The position numbers and the translations under genes were made by a program. Shown here piece by piece: positions 52,900-61,364 of a DNA stretch of 64,000 nt. The number at the start of each line of letters is the position of its first letter. Position 1 is the first letter of the stretch. Under the pieces are notes generated by a model. The model had not been told where the DNA came from, searched no databases, and saw only the letters and a list, made by a program, of their open reading frames with translations. Source of the DNA: an uncultured Pseudomonadota bacterium (GTDB lineage: Bacteria; Pseudomonadota; Gammaproteobacteria; Steroidobacterales; Steroidobacteraceae); the NCBI GenBank assembly GCA_903879335.1, contig CAIRLC010000011.1:82806-146805 (forward strand), read 5' to 3'.

Positions 52900-53496
52900 C
52901 TAGCTGTGCGCGCGCTCCAAGAAGTCCTGCATCGAGGCGACGCCAAGGCGTTTGGCTTCAAACAGGCTCTCCAGATGTTCGCGCGAATTGATGATCCCAC
53001 GCGCGCGCAAGATACCTTCGTGATCGAGAATGACCGCGTAAGGCAATCGATTGACTTGATAACTGACCCCCAACGGCGCGGAGACGACGTACGGGAAAGC
53101 ATCAAGCCCTTGTTCCGCCACAAAGGTGTGTTGTTCGGTTAGGTCACCGTCACTCGCCAAGACGATATCGAGCCAATCGGACTCGGATTTACGGCTGGAC
53201 TTCAGCACGGGCAACAACGCCTTACACACCGGACAAGTCGGCGAGACAAACATCACGAGCAAGCTGCGGCCATCCAGCCGCGGACCACCGATGGTTAATG
53301 CGCCATTGGACAGCGAGTGCACCGGCAGCGTCGGCGCAGCCTCGCCGACTTTTAGACCCTTGGCCAGCATCAGCGCGCCCACCGGTGTAATGCGTTCATG
53401 CAGTACGCCAACCTGGCGTACCAGCGCCAGCACCACGAGTGCCAACACGACCACCAATATCCACAGCAATACCGTCGAGACTAATAATGGGTTCAT
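52900..53496 (-). CDS. MauD-like thioredoxin-domain protein
   Basis: A 198-residue membrane-anchored protein. A helix at about residues 6-27 precedes a periplasmic thioredoxin-like domain with the active-site Cys pair Cys88 and Cys91 (SPTCPVCKALLP). It resembles MauD and other TlpA-like proteins that keep disulfide state during maturation of secreted enzymes. The start codon overlaps the stop of the MauE-like gene (ATGA). No methylamine dehydrogenase subunit genes are near, so this pair probably serves another periplasmic enzyme. Confidence 0.8.
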   Translation of the reverse strand: MNPLLVSTVLLWILVVVLALVVLALVRQVGVLHERITPVGALMLAKGLKVGEAAPTLPVHSLSNGALTIGGPRLDGRSLLVMFVSPTCPVCKALLPVLKSSRKSESDWLDIVLASDGDLTEQHTFVAEQGLDAFPYVVSAPLGVSYQVNRLPYAVILDHEGILRARGIINSREHLESLFEAKRLGVASMQDFLERAHS

Positions 53497-54122
53497 CGGG
53501 AAGCCTTCAGCGCGGCACCGCGCGGTGCGACTTGGCCCAATAGGCGGTCGACGGCGAGCCAAATGAGAACGATCACCGCAAGCGCGGCGAGTATGGAAAA
53601 TACGTCCAGTCCTGACATCTCACGCGAGTCCCAAGGTCGGGCGACCGCGAGCACAAGTCCGGCCAACGATGCGTTGCGATACACCATCCAAGCGGCAACC
53701 GGTCGCCGCTCCAGCGGACCCGTGCAGCCACAGTCGAGATCCGTTCGGCCTCGAACAAGATTCAATGCAATGGCCAAGCCGTAGCTGGCGAGTAATACCG
53801 ACGCGCCATACGCCGCGAGTGGTCGACTGACGGGGAGCAAGAGCCCAATGGCCACACTGGCTTCAAACAGGGGCACGATCGGCGCCACATAGGCAGCCCA
53901 CTTGCGCGGAAAGATCCGATACGCCCCGAGCACGGCCGAGAAGACAGCGAGGTCACGGATCTTGTGCCAGGCGGCAGGCAAGAGCAGCGCGGCATACGCC
54001 ACCACCAAAACACTGCCCAAGGCTGGATCGATAGATGGCGTCACAGAAGGATCAGCAACAGATCGGATTTCTCCACCTGTCGTCCGGCCTCGCAGAGTCG
54101 AGACTCCGTCGGGTATCGCCAC
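53493..54122 (-). CDS. MauE/DoxX-like membrane protein
   Basis: An integral membrane protein with about four to five helices and the MauE mark LDCGCTG in a loop after the second half. Up to 209 residues if the ATG at 54122 is used. The first 30 residues are hydrophilic and lack a ribosome site; a GTG at 54044 begins just before SIDPALGSVLVVAYAALLLPAAWHK and is an equally possible start. It forms a coupled pair with the MauD-like gene. MauE proteins carry electrons to the periplasmic thioredoxin-like partner. The cellular target is not in this window. Confidence 0.75.
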   Translation of the reverse strand: MAIPDGVSTLRGRTTGGEIRSVADPSVTPSIDPALGSVLVVAYAALLLPAAWHKIRDLAVFSAVLGAYRIFPRKWAAYVAPIVPLFEASVAIGLLLPVSRPLAAYGASVLLASYGLAIALNLVRGRTDLDCGCTGPLERRPVAAWMVYRNASLAGLVLAVARPWDSREMSGLDVFSILAALAVIVLIWLAVDRLLGQVAPRGAALKASR

Positions 54123-54392
54123 ACAGCGCTCGTCATTGCAACCTCAGGTCTCATCGGCGTCAGCCTGTTTGAGCGTAGATTAAAGAACCACGTTCCGGCG
54201 TAGCCAGTATACGTGGGCCCACCAGCGAGCGGCAGCCCCGCATCTCGTCGGGCCATCGCTCAGCAGGTCGACTTCCGTGCTACCGTCCCAGCCCTAACAG
54301 CTTGTGCAGGCCGTAATGCGCCACCCCACTCCTCAATCCACGGCAATACAGCGAGGCGGCGCTAGGTGGTGTCCGCTCGGCGGCGTACGCGG

Positions 54393-55604
54393 ATGACTCA
54401 AACCAAACTCTCTGGCCCCACGATCGCCCTGCTATGCCTGATGAGTGGTTTTACCCCGCTCATTACCGATGGGTTCTTAGCAGCCGTCCGACCCATCATG
54501 CTGGACTTTCAGGTCCCGCTATCCGGCGCGCAGGCCACGATCAGCATCGTGCTCTTCGGCTGCGCGTGCGCACAACTGTTCATTGGCGCTTTAGCGGATC
54601 GCTATGGGCGCCGACCGGTATTAACGGCCTCAATCGTCGTGTTCATTGCCGCATCGATCGGCGTCGGCTTGGCGCCGTCGTTACCGGCCTTGCTCGTCTG
54701 CCGGTTTGTACAAGGCGCGAGCGCCGCCTCGGGCCCGATCTTGGCGCGGGCCATTGTGAGAGATGTCTACAACCGGGTGGACGGCGCGCGGGTCCTGAGC
54801 GTGTTAGCGGCGGGTCTTGCGTTAATTCCACTCTTGGTGCCCGGGATCAACGCCTATAACGTCGTACGATTCGGTTGGCGCGCAACAGCCGTCCTGTACG
54901 TCTCGGTGCTGCTGGTGGCGCTGTTCATGACGCGCCGCTATCTGCGCGAAACCCTGCGCCCCGAAGACGTCACGCCGTTTCGGATCTCCAGTGTCCTCAG
55001 CGCCTCAAGGGAAGCATTGGCCAACCGTCGGGTCCTCGGATACATCCTCTGCTGCGTGAGCGGCTATGGCGGTCTCGCGGTATGGATCTCGGCATCACCA
55101 CATTTGATTACCGGATGGTTTGGCACGCCGCCCGCTCAGTTTGGCTTTTATTGGGCACTGACAATTCTCGCGTATTTCAGCGGCGGTTGGGCCAGCGTGC
55201 GCCTACTGCGACGGTCGACACCCGACCACCTTCTCTTGTGCGGCAGCACCCTGCTCGTTGCTGCGGCCGTCGTGTTAACCATGGCCTATCACTGGTTACC
55301 GCACTCGCTCCCGGCATTCCTGTTCGGTATTGGGCTGTATACCTTCAGTTGGTCGATGCTCCAGCCGAATGCCCAATCCGGCGCTCTTGCGCCGTTCCAA
55401 GCCTCGGCCGGACGCGTCTCGGCCTTGCTGGGTTTTTTGCAGATGTCCGGGGGCGCCTGCGTGGCTCAATTATTCGGGCGCCTTCACGACGGCACGCCGC
55501 GTGCGGCCATTACCCTCATCGGGGCGGCCGCCTTGTTGAATGTCACCGTCCGTTGGTTGTTCTGCCCGGTCCGCTCTGCCCATGGGTCTGCAGCGCGGGA
55601 ATAA
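54393..55604 (+). CDS. Bcr/CflA-type MFS drug exporter
   Basis: A 403-residue MFS protein with twelve membrane helices. Motif A is GALADRYGRRPVL and motif C-like text is RFVQGASAASGPILARAIVRDVY, both typical of the Bcr/CflA multidrug branch. The start is uncertain: the ATG at 54393 lacks a clear ribosome site, and a GTG at 54366 adds nine basic residues. The gene stands alone between the MauE-like gene and an amidohydrolase gene. Export of drugs or small aromatics is the family role; the substrate is unknown. Confidence 0.85.
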   Translation: MTQTKLSGPTIALLCLMSGFTPLITDGFLAAVRPIMLDFQVPLSGAQATISIVLFGCACAQLFIGALADRYGRRPVLTASIVVFIAASIGVGLAPSLPALLVCRFVQGASAASGPILARAIVRDVYNRVDGARVLSVLAAGLALIPLLVPGINAYNVVRFGWRATAVLYVSVLLVALFMTRRYLRETLRPEDVTPFRISSVLSASREALANRRVLGYILCCVSGYGGLAVWISASPHLITGWFGTPPAQFGFYWALTILAYFSGGWASVRLLRRSTPDHLLLCGSTLLVAAAVVLTMAYHWLPHSLPAFLFGIGLYTFSWSMLQPNAQSGALAPFQASAGRVSALLGFLQMSGGACVAQLFGRLHDGTPRAAITLIGAAALLNVTVRWLFCPVRSAHGSAARE

Positions 55605-55722
55605 CTCATGCGAGTGAAGCGTGTGTCTCGGCGTCGATGTAGCGCTCGGCGCGCGGAGCAGCCTGCGTAATGCGCGCGGTCATGGTAGCGTGAGCATCCC
55701 TCTGTCACCCGGGACGCGCTCC

Positions 55723-57015
55723 ATGCGTCAATCCATCGCTGCCCTACTGCTCACCCTCGGCGCTTCCGTCCACGCGGATCCCCTCATCGTGCATGCGGGG
55801 AGTCTGTATGACGGCGTGTCGGATCAGCCGCGTCATGACGTCTCGGTCATCGTCGACAAGGGCGTGATCGTCGCGGTTGAGTCCGGTTTAGCGCACCGAA
55901 CGGGCGCCCAAGTCATTGAGCTGGGCGATGCCACGTTGCTCCCCGGCTTTATCGACTGTCACGTCCACGTTGCGGCCAAGTTACCGAGCCGTACCAATGC
56001 GGTGGAAGACGCGCTCAGTCACTCGGATATCGATCGTGCGTTCGAAGGGGCTACATTCACCCGCGCCATGCTGCAGCAGGGCTTCACCACCGTTCGCGAC
56101 CTGGGCGGTGGCGATGACACCGTGGCGCTGAAACACGCCATTGCGGCGGGTCACGTCGATGGCCCACGAATATTGACGGCCCTCGAACCACTCGGCCCCA
56201 CAGCCGGGCACGGTGACGCGCGCAGCGGCCTCGACCCTGCGCTCGATCATGTCGGTTGGGACAATGGGCGCGTTGACTCCGCCAGCGAAGCACGACTGCG
56301 GGTGCGCCAGCACCGCCGTCGCGGCGCTGATGTGATCAAGATTATGCCCTCGGGTGGCATCGCCTCGACCGGAGATGATCCGCGTCAACAACTGATGACG
56401 GATGACGAGATGCGCGCGGCCGTCGAAACCGCGCACGGGCTCGGTCTGAAAGTGGCTGCCCACATCTATCCGGCAGCCGCCATTGAAGCGGCTGTTCGTG
56501 CGGGCGTTGACTCGGTGGAACACGGTTCTTTCGCGACGGATCAGACCTTTGCGCTGATGAAGTCTAAGGGTGTCTTTTTGGTGCCGACGCTGTCGGTCTT
56601 CGATGTGTTTTACGCCACCGCGCGCGATCGTCCCGACTTACTCGCGCCAGGGACTGCAGCCAAAGAACTCGCCAACGACTTATTGCCCAAGCAAAACATG
56701 CCGCGGGCATTACGCTCAGGCGTTCGCATCGCCTACGGAACGGATCTCGGCGAAGGCGACCACACCTTGGAATTCAAACTGTTGATGGACAGTGGCATGG
56801 CGCCGCTGGCGACGCTGCGCGCCGCCACGAGCGAAGCCGCCGAGTTGTTGGGTCTTTCGGACCGAATCGGCACCATCGCACCGGGCCACGACGCTGACTT
56901 GGTCGCCGTTGCGGCGGATCCAGCGAAGGACCCGGCAGCACTGCGACACGCCACGTTCGTGATGCGAGCCGGTTCCGTGTACCGCCGCGACAATCATCCC
57001 GTCGTCCGGGACTAA
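55723..57015 (+). CDS. Exported amidohydrolase (imidazolonepropionase/Xaa-Pro dipeptidase-like)
   Basis: A 430-residue metal-dependent amidohydrolase with a short signal peptide (about residues 1-19). Metal ligands appear in DCHVHV, the Lys in VIKIMPSGG, HIYPA, EHGSF and the Asp in AYGTDLGEG; the C-terminal FVMRAGSVYRRD belongs to the small beta-sandwich. It resembles secreted members that cleave carboxy-terminal Pro or Lys/Arg dipeptides. ATG at 55723 begins the signal peptide. The ABC-F gene follows 6 bp later. No pathway is implied by neighbours. Confidence 0.85.
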   Translation: MRQSIAALLLTLGASVHADPLIVHAGSLYDGVSDQPRHDVSVIVDKGVIVAVESGLAHRTGAQVIELGDATLLPGFIDCHVHVAAKLPSRTNAVEDALSHSDIDRAFEGATFTRAMLQQGFTTVRDLGGGDDTVALKHAIAAGHVDGPRILTALEPLGPTAGHGDARSGLDPALDHVGWDNGRVDSASEARLRVRQHRRRGADVIKIMPSGGIASTGDDPRQQLMTDDEMRAAVETAHGLGLKVAAHIYPAAAIEAAVRAGVDSVEHGSFATDQTFALMKSKGVFLVPTLSVFDVFYATARDRPDLLAPGTAAKELANDLLPKQNMPRALRSGVRIAYGTDLGEGDHTLEFKLLMDSGMAPLATLRAATSEAAELLGLSDRIGTIAPGHDADLVAVAADPAKDPAALRHATFVMRAGSVYRRDNHPVVRD

Positions 57016-57021
57016 ATCCCC

Positions 57022-58854
57022 ATGGCCGGCAATCTCATTTCCCTGATCGACGGGGAGCTCGCCTACGGGCTGACGCCACTGCTCGATCGAGCCTCCCTGT
57101 CGATTACCGAAGGCGAACGCATCGGCCTGATTGGCCGTAACGGCACCGGCAAGTCGTCGCTGCTCGGTGTGCTCTCCGGTCATGTCCCGCTGGAAGACGG
57201 CGACTTAAAACTGCGTTCGGGATTAAGGGTCGTGACGGTCGAGCAGGAGCCGATTCTGCCGACGGCTGAGACCTTAACCGATAGCCTACGCCTGCGCGGC
57301 GCGTTGGAAGAAATTCATGACGAGCGGGAGCGCTGGCGCGTCGAAGCGCGTCTCAGCGCATACATGGAGCGGCTGCGCGTAAGGGGCGAGGTGTCGCCAG
57401 AGCGCGCCTCCGGTGGCGAGCGCAAGCGGGCTGCCCTAGCCCTCGCGCTGGCCTTGGACCCTGAATTATTACTTCTCGACGAACCGACCAACCATCTGGA
57501 CGTGGACGGTATCGCCGCTCTGGAAGACTTGTTGATTGGCGGTCCGGCAGTTCTGCTCGTGACCCATGACCGTTGGTTCTTGGATCGCGTCGTCACGCGT
57601 ATCATCGAACTCGACCGCGGTTATTTGCGCTCTTACCCGGGTAATTTCGCCGCCTATCAAATCCGCAAGCAAGACCAACTGGCCGCCGAAGCAGTCGCCA
57701 ACCGTAAGTTCGATAAATTCTGGGCGCAAGAAGAAATCTGGATTCGGCGCGGCATTGAAGCGCGGCGAACGCGAGATGAAGGTCGTGTGCGGCGGCTCGA
57801 GGCGTTGCGGGTTGAACGCTCGGCGCGACGCGAGCGCATGGGCAATGTGCGTCTGGCGATCGACGCCCGTGAGCGCTCAGGCAAGCTCGTCGCTGAATTA
57901 ACAGGTGTCACCAAGCGCTTCGGTGACCGCACCGTGATTCGCGAGCTCGATCTGACGGTCATGCGCGGCGATCGCATCGGGCTCTTAGGCCCCAACGGTG
58001 CTGGCAAGTCGACCTTAATCCGGCTCATCTTGGGCCAGCTTGAACCCGATGAAGGCAAGGTGCGTCAGGGCGCTCAGGTCGCCATCGCCTACTACGATCA
58101 AATGCGCGAGCAACTCGATCTCGATAAATCGGTCGCCGAGACCTTATCGCCCGGCTCGGATTGGGTTGAGGTGCATGGCGAGAAGCGCCATGTCACGAGC
58201 TACCTCGCTGACTTCCTCTTTTCGCCACAGCGCGCCGGCACGCCGGTTCGGGCGCTCTCGGGCGGCGAGCGCAACCGTCTACTCCTCGCTCGTTTGTTCG
58301 CAAAGCCCGCGAATGTGCTCGTTCTCGACGAGCCCACCAACGATTTAGACATCGATTCCCTCGAGCTACTCGAAAGTGCGATCCAAGACTTTCCAGGCAC
58401 GCTGCTGCTTGTCAGTCACGACCGCGCCTTTGTCGATAACGTCGTCACGCAGACCTTGTCACCCCTAGGCGACGGTCGGTGGCGCGAGTCGGTGGGTGGG
58501 TACAGTGATTGGTTGCGAGAGCGAGATGCACTCAATGCCGCTGCGGCACCACCGGCAAAGGCGGCAGACAGTCAGCCCGCTCCTGCGGCCCCTAGCGCGT
58601 CCGGCAAGTCCAAATCCAAGCTCTCCTACAAAGAAGAGCGCGAACTGGGTGCGCTGCCGGGGGAGATTGAGGCTCTAGAGAAGGAACAACGGCTTCTGGC
58701 CGATACGATGTCCTCGGCGGACTACCCACACACGGATGCTGCGCGGGTCACACAAGATGGCGCGCGGATCGCCCAAATCGAGGCGCTCATCATGGACAAG
58801 CTGGAGCGATGGGAGCATCTGGAAGCGGAATCACAGCGACTCAAAGCGCGATAG
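57022..58854 (+). CDS. uup: ABC-F family ATPase, Uup-like
   Basis: A 610-residue cytosolic protein with two ATP-binding cassettes: Walker A GRNGTGKSS (about residue 38) and GPNGAGKST (about 328), signature motifs SGGERKRAA and SGGERNRLL, and Walker B LLLLDEPTNHLD and VLVLDEPTNDLD. No membrane helices. The C-terminal coiled-coil (KSKLSYKEERELGALPGEIEALEKEQ) identifies the Uup branch rather than EttA or YheS. These proteins act on ribosomes or DNA branch structures. It follows the amidohydrolase gene closely. This housekeeping gene is one sign of proteobacterial origin. Confidence 0.92.
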   Translation: MAGNLISLIDGELAYGLTPLLDRASLSITEGERIGLIGRNGTGKSSLLGVLSGHVPLEDGDLKLRSGLRVVTVEQEPILPTAETLTDSLRLRGALEEIHDERERWRVEARLSAYMERLRVRGEVSPERASGGERKRAALALALALDPELLLLDEPTNHLDVDGIAALEDLLIGGPAVLLVTHDRWFLDRVVTRIIELDRGYLRSYPGNFAAYQIRKQDQLAAEAVANRKFDKFWAQEEIWIRRGIEARRTRDEGRVRRLEALRVERSARRERMGNVRLAIDARERSGKLVAELTGVTKRFGDRTVIRELDLTVMRGDRIGLLGPNGAGKSTLIRLILGQLEPDEGKVRQGAQVAIAYYDQMREQLDLDKSVAETLSPGSDWVEVHGEKRHVTSYLADFLFSPQRAGTPVRALSGGERNRLLLARLFAKPANVLVLDEPTNDLDIDSLELLESAIQDFPGTLLLVSHDRAFVDNVVTQTLSPLGDGRWRESVGGYSDWLRERDALNAAAAPPAKAADSQPAPAAPSASGKSKSKLSYKEERELGALPGEIEALEKEQRLLADTMSSADYPHTDAARVTQDGARIAQIEALIMDKLERWEHLEAESQRLKAR

Positions 58855-58921
58855 GTCGTCACTGTATCGTCATCAATAGGCTCTAGTCTCCCGCGTCGCC
58901 CAACCACGGACGGCACGAGCC

Positions 58922-59131
58922 ATGACAGAGAGCCCGACCGATTCTGACGCGATCACCACGGCATATGCCCTGTGGCGCATGCGACTGCGCAACTACCAGC
59001 AGTTGGCGCGCAGTGGCGCATCTTCGGGCCGCCTGGCACCGGCGGCGGCCGATGTCGTCGCCGCCGCGCGAGACGCCCAAGCGCTTGGACCGGATCCTTT
59101 TCGGGGCCGCGACGATCAAAACCACGAATAA
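58922..59131 (+). CDS. Possible small hypothetical protein
   Basis: A 69-residue open frame, MTESPTDSDAITTAYALWRMR and so on, with an amphipathic helix-like first half and an Ala-rich middle (APAAADVVAAARDAQAL). It starts at an ATG at 58922 after a GACGG stretch and ends inside the convergent oxygenase gene (16-bp overlap). Composition is protein-like, but I recognise no family and the ribosome site is weak. Treat it as tentative. Confidence 0.4.
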   Translation: MTESPTDSDAITTAYALWRMRLRNYQQLARSGASSGRLAPAAADVVAAARDAQALGPDPFRGRDDQNHE

Positions 59132-59733
59132 TTAAAGCTCACGCTGACGCGTTCAGCGTCCACCGGATTCGCGGGCACTTCGTGGCGTAACCAGCTTTCA
59201 AACAGCGTCACATAACCGGCCATGGCTGGCGCCATCACCCAAGGTTGATTTGATTTGCGCGCGGTCGCGCGCCGCGGCGGCGAGGCCATCATCCGATCCA
59301 GACGAGGATCCTCGAATTTGAGCCCCGGCGCACCTTTAGGCACCTGCACGTAATAAGTTCCACTGATGGTCGACGTCGGGTGCAGGTGCAGTCCGTGCGT
59401 GACACCTTTGGGCATGACATTAATCCAACAATCGGTCATCTCAAGGGGTTTGCCCGATAGGTTCAATTCGAGCGCACGCGCGTAAGCGGTGACGTGGCGC
59501 GACAAGAGCTGTTCGAGGCGAGCAAAGGTCGGCGAGATGGTTTGCAGGCGGCAGACCGAGCCGTAGGACGTGTATCCACCGGGATAGTTATCGCGCGACC
59601 ATAATTGGCCGCCGCCATCATCCTCCCGCAATACGGCCGCCTCACGCAAAATCTGCGCATTCAAGGCGGCCGTGCCTCTGGGCGCCAACTTAGCGCGGTA
59701 GATCCGAGTTGGAAAAAACAGTTCAGTGGGCAT
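59116..59733 (-). CDS. 2OG-Fe(II) oxygenase family protein (TIGR02466-like)
   Basis: A 205-residue protein like the TIGR02466 putative 2-oxoglutarate-iron oxygenases. The family stretches are CWINVMPKGVTHGLHLHPTSTISGTYYVQVP, which carries the first metal His, and LFESWLRHEVPANPV, which carries the distal His, followed by an Arg in ERVSVSFNYSW. The acidic metal ligand is not obvious. The ATG at 59733 is chosen; a GTG one codon earlier is possible. It follows the sulfotransferase gene after about 200 bp. Function in this family is unproven. Confidence 0.8.
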   Translation of the reverse strand: MPTELFFPTRIYRAKLAPRGTAALNAQILREAAVLREDDGGGQLWSRDNYPGGYTSYGSVCRLQTISPTFARLEQLLSRHVTAYARALELNLSGKPLEMTDCWINVMPKGVTHGLHLHPTSTISGTYYVQVPKGAPGLKFEDPRLDRMMASPPRRATARKSNQPWVMAPAMAGYVTLFESWLRHEVPANPVDAERVSVSFNYSWF

Positions 59734-59926
59734 CACGAATACCCACAGGATTTCTAGTCTCCCGGGGCGCCTGCATCAGAGGGTGGTGGTGATCTAACAG
59801 CAACGACACACGTCGAGCGGTGAGCTTGGCATTGGGATCGCCCTCACCACAGAAACTGCGCCGGTGGCCATCCATATTGGCACGGTCATTCATGCGGTCA
59901 CAATGCAGGCATGCAAGCTCACCCAA
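59723..59926 (-). CDS. Possible small Cys/His-rich protein
   Basis: A tentative 67-residue frame filling the gap between the sulfotransferase stop and the oxygenase start, with a TTG start at 59926 (or an ATG at 59893). The text ACLHCDRMNDRANMDGHRRSFCGEGDP has a CxxC and a later Cys, which could bind zinc. Its stop lies inside the start of the oxygenase gene. There is no clear ribosome site, so it may be spurious. Confidence 0.3.
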   Translation of the reverse strand: MGELACLHCDRMNDRANMDGHRRSFCGEGDPNAKLTARRVSLLLDHHHPLMQAPRETRNPVGIRDAH

Positions 59927-59936
59927 TTGCTTGATC

Positions 59937-61364
59937 TCAGGATTCGAAAACCATTCCCGTCTGGCGCAAACGATCGGCAGCGGGTTCCAGGAGCTGTCGG
60001 TAGTGCCGCCAAAGATCCAGTGATTCCCGATACAAGGGGCGGCGCACCTGGGATGCACTGGCGGTCGAGGATGGCGCCGGATTCTCATGAAAGTGTAGAC
60101 AAGCGGGATCGAAGTCGACCCCGATCGTCGACATGACGGCCCTCAGTGTTGTTTCTGCATCCACGACAAGGTCTTCGTAAGCGATTTCGATGAATCGTCC
60201 AGGCAACCGCTGGCGCCAGTGGGCCATGAGGCGCTCATAGCCGATCCAATAGTCCGCAAGTTCACGGAGATCGTACGCAAATGGGTAGCCCTGCTCGAAC
60301 AACGTGCGATGGATCGCGAAGCATGTGGCCATTGCCCCACGGCGGACGTGAACGAAACGGGCACTCGGCAGTGCCTGCGCAATCAGGCCGCAATAGAGAT
60401 AGTTGAGCGGCATCTTGTCGATATACGTGGCCGCTGACCCGACAAAGCGGGCCACGCGCCGCGCATAGTCCCGGCCCAAGGCCATAAAATCGAGTTGCGC
60501 TGACGCCCGAATCAACGCTTCTCTGGACTTCAGTTTCCCGAATTTAGCTTCAACGGCGCTGACCAGCGCTTGTGCGAACTCGGGCCGCTCGCCGATCGAA
60601 ATAATGCGTGGATGGCTCGACAGCATCCGGTCAACGAGCGTGGAACCGGTCCGCGGCAGGCTCACCACGAATATCGGTCCGGGCGACGACGATTCGGCCG
60701 GCGGCGGGCGTGTGTCTGGGAAGGCCTCAGTGATCCAGGTCACCGTATCCAGATCGCGTTGCACGGCGTAGTCCAAGTGACGCCGACGTAAGCCCGCGCC
60801 CTGAGCAAGCGCTTTAGCAGCGTCAGCGTGCTCGCCCAGATCAGTCAACTCCTTGGCTAAGGCATAGCGCAGCGGCACCTCGCGGCGCCAGTCGCCTCCC
60901 GGCGCACTCAAGGCCTGTTGCAGAGCCGCAAGGTGATTACGTTGCAATGTTTGGCGCCGCAGCTGAGACCGATTTAACTGCGCCATGCCGTCAAGCGGCG
61001 CTCGCAGCAACACCCAATCGTAGTCGTTCTCCGCCTCTTGATCGCGGCCCAAATAAACCAACACGGCCGCACGGTTGAATCGATACCGGATGTTGTCCGC
61101 GTCCAATGCGACCGCGCGCTCGTAGGCGGCATGCGCCTGCACATAGCGCTCGAGGCGAACCCACAGATCGCCGAGTTCAGCCTGTTGAGCAGCGCCTTGA
61201 GCTGGTGAGGCCGCGAGGGAGTCATAGAGCGCACTCAATCGACCCAGCGCAGGCTCAAGATCGGGATCTTGCCTCGCCCACGCGTCCGCGACGGCTTGTC
61301 GAGCCGCCGCGACGCGGGCGTTATCGTTCAACTTACTTGAACTGATATTCCACTCCAACACCAA
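59937..61364 (-). CDS. TPR-containing sulfotransferase
   Basis: Up to 475 residues. The first 220 residues are helical TPR repeats (QAELGDLWVRLERYVQAHAAYERAVALDADNIRYRFNRAAVLVYLGRD). The sulfotransferase domain follows: the PAPS 5'-phosphosulfate loop IFVVSLPRTGSTLVDRML (about residue 235), the segment FVHVRRGAMATCFAI, and YEDLVVDAE. Such TPR-sulfotransferases are common in Gammaproteobacteria with unknown targets. The GTG at 61364 overlaps the TonB receptor gene by 32 bp; a TTG at 61331, just after the receptor stop, is an alternative start. The overlap suggests one transcript with the receptor. Confidence 0.85.
   Translation of the reverse strand: MVLEWNISSSKLNDNARVAAARQAVADAWARQDPDLEPALGRLSALYDSLAASPAQGAAQQAELGDLWVRLERYVQAHAAYERAVALDADNIRYRFNRAAVLVYLGRDQEAENDYDWVLLRAPLDGMAQLNRSQLRRQTLQRNHLAALQQALSAPGGDWRREVPLRYALAKELTDLGEHADAAKALAQGAGLRRRHLDYAVQRDLDTVTWITEAFPDTRPPPAESSSPGPIFVVSLPRTGSTLVDRMLSSHPRIISIGERPEFAQALVSAVEAKFGKLKSREALIRASAQLDFMALGRDYARRVARFVGSAATYIDKMPLNYLYCGLIAQALPSARFVHVRRGAMATCFAIHRTLFEQGYPFAYDLRELADYWIGYERLMAHWRQRLPGRFIEIAYEDLVVDAETTLRAVMSTIGVDFDPACLHFHENPAPSSTASASQVRRPLYRESLDLWRHYRQLLEPAADRLRQTGMVFES

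Noticed and set aside
52900..54122. Methylamine dehydrogenase locus
   Set aside because: Only MauD- and MauE-like genes are present; the dehydrogenase subunits and other mau genes are missing.
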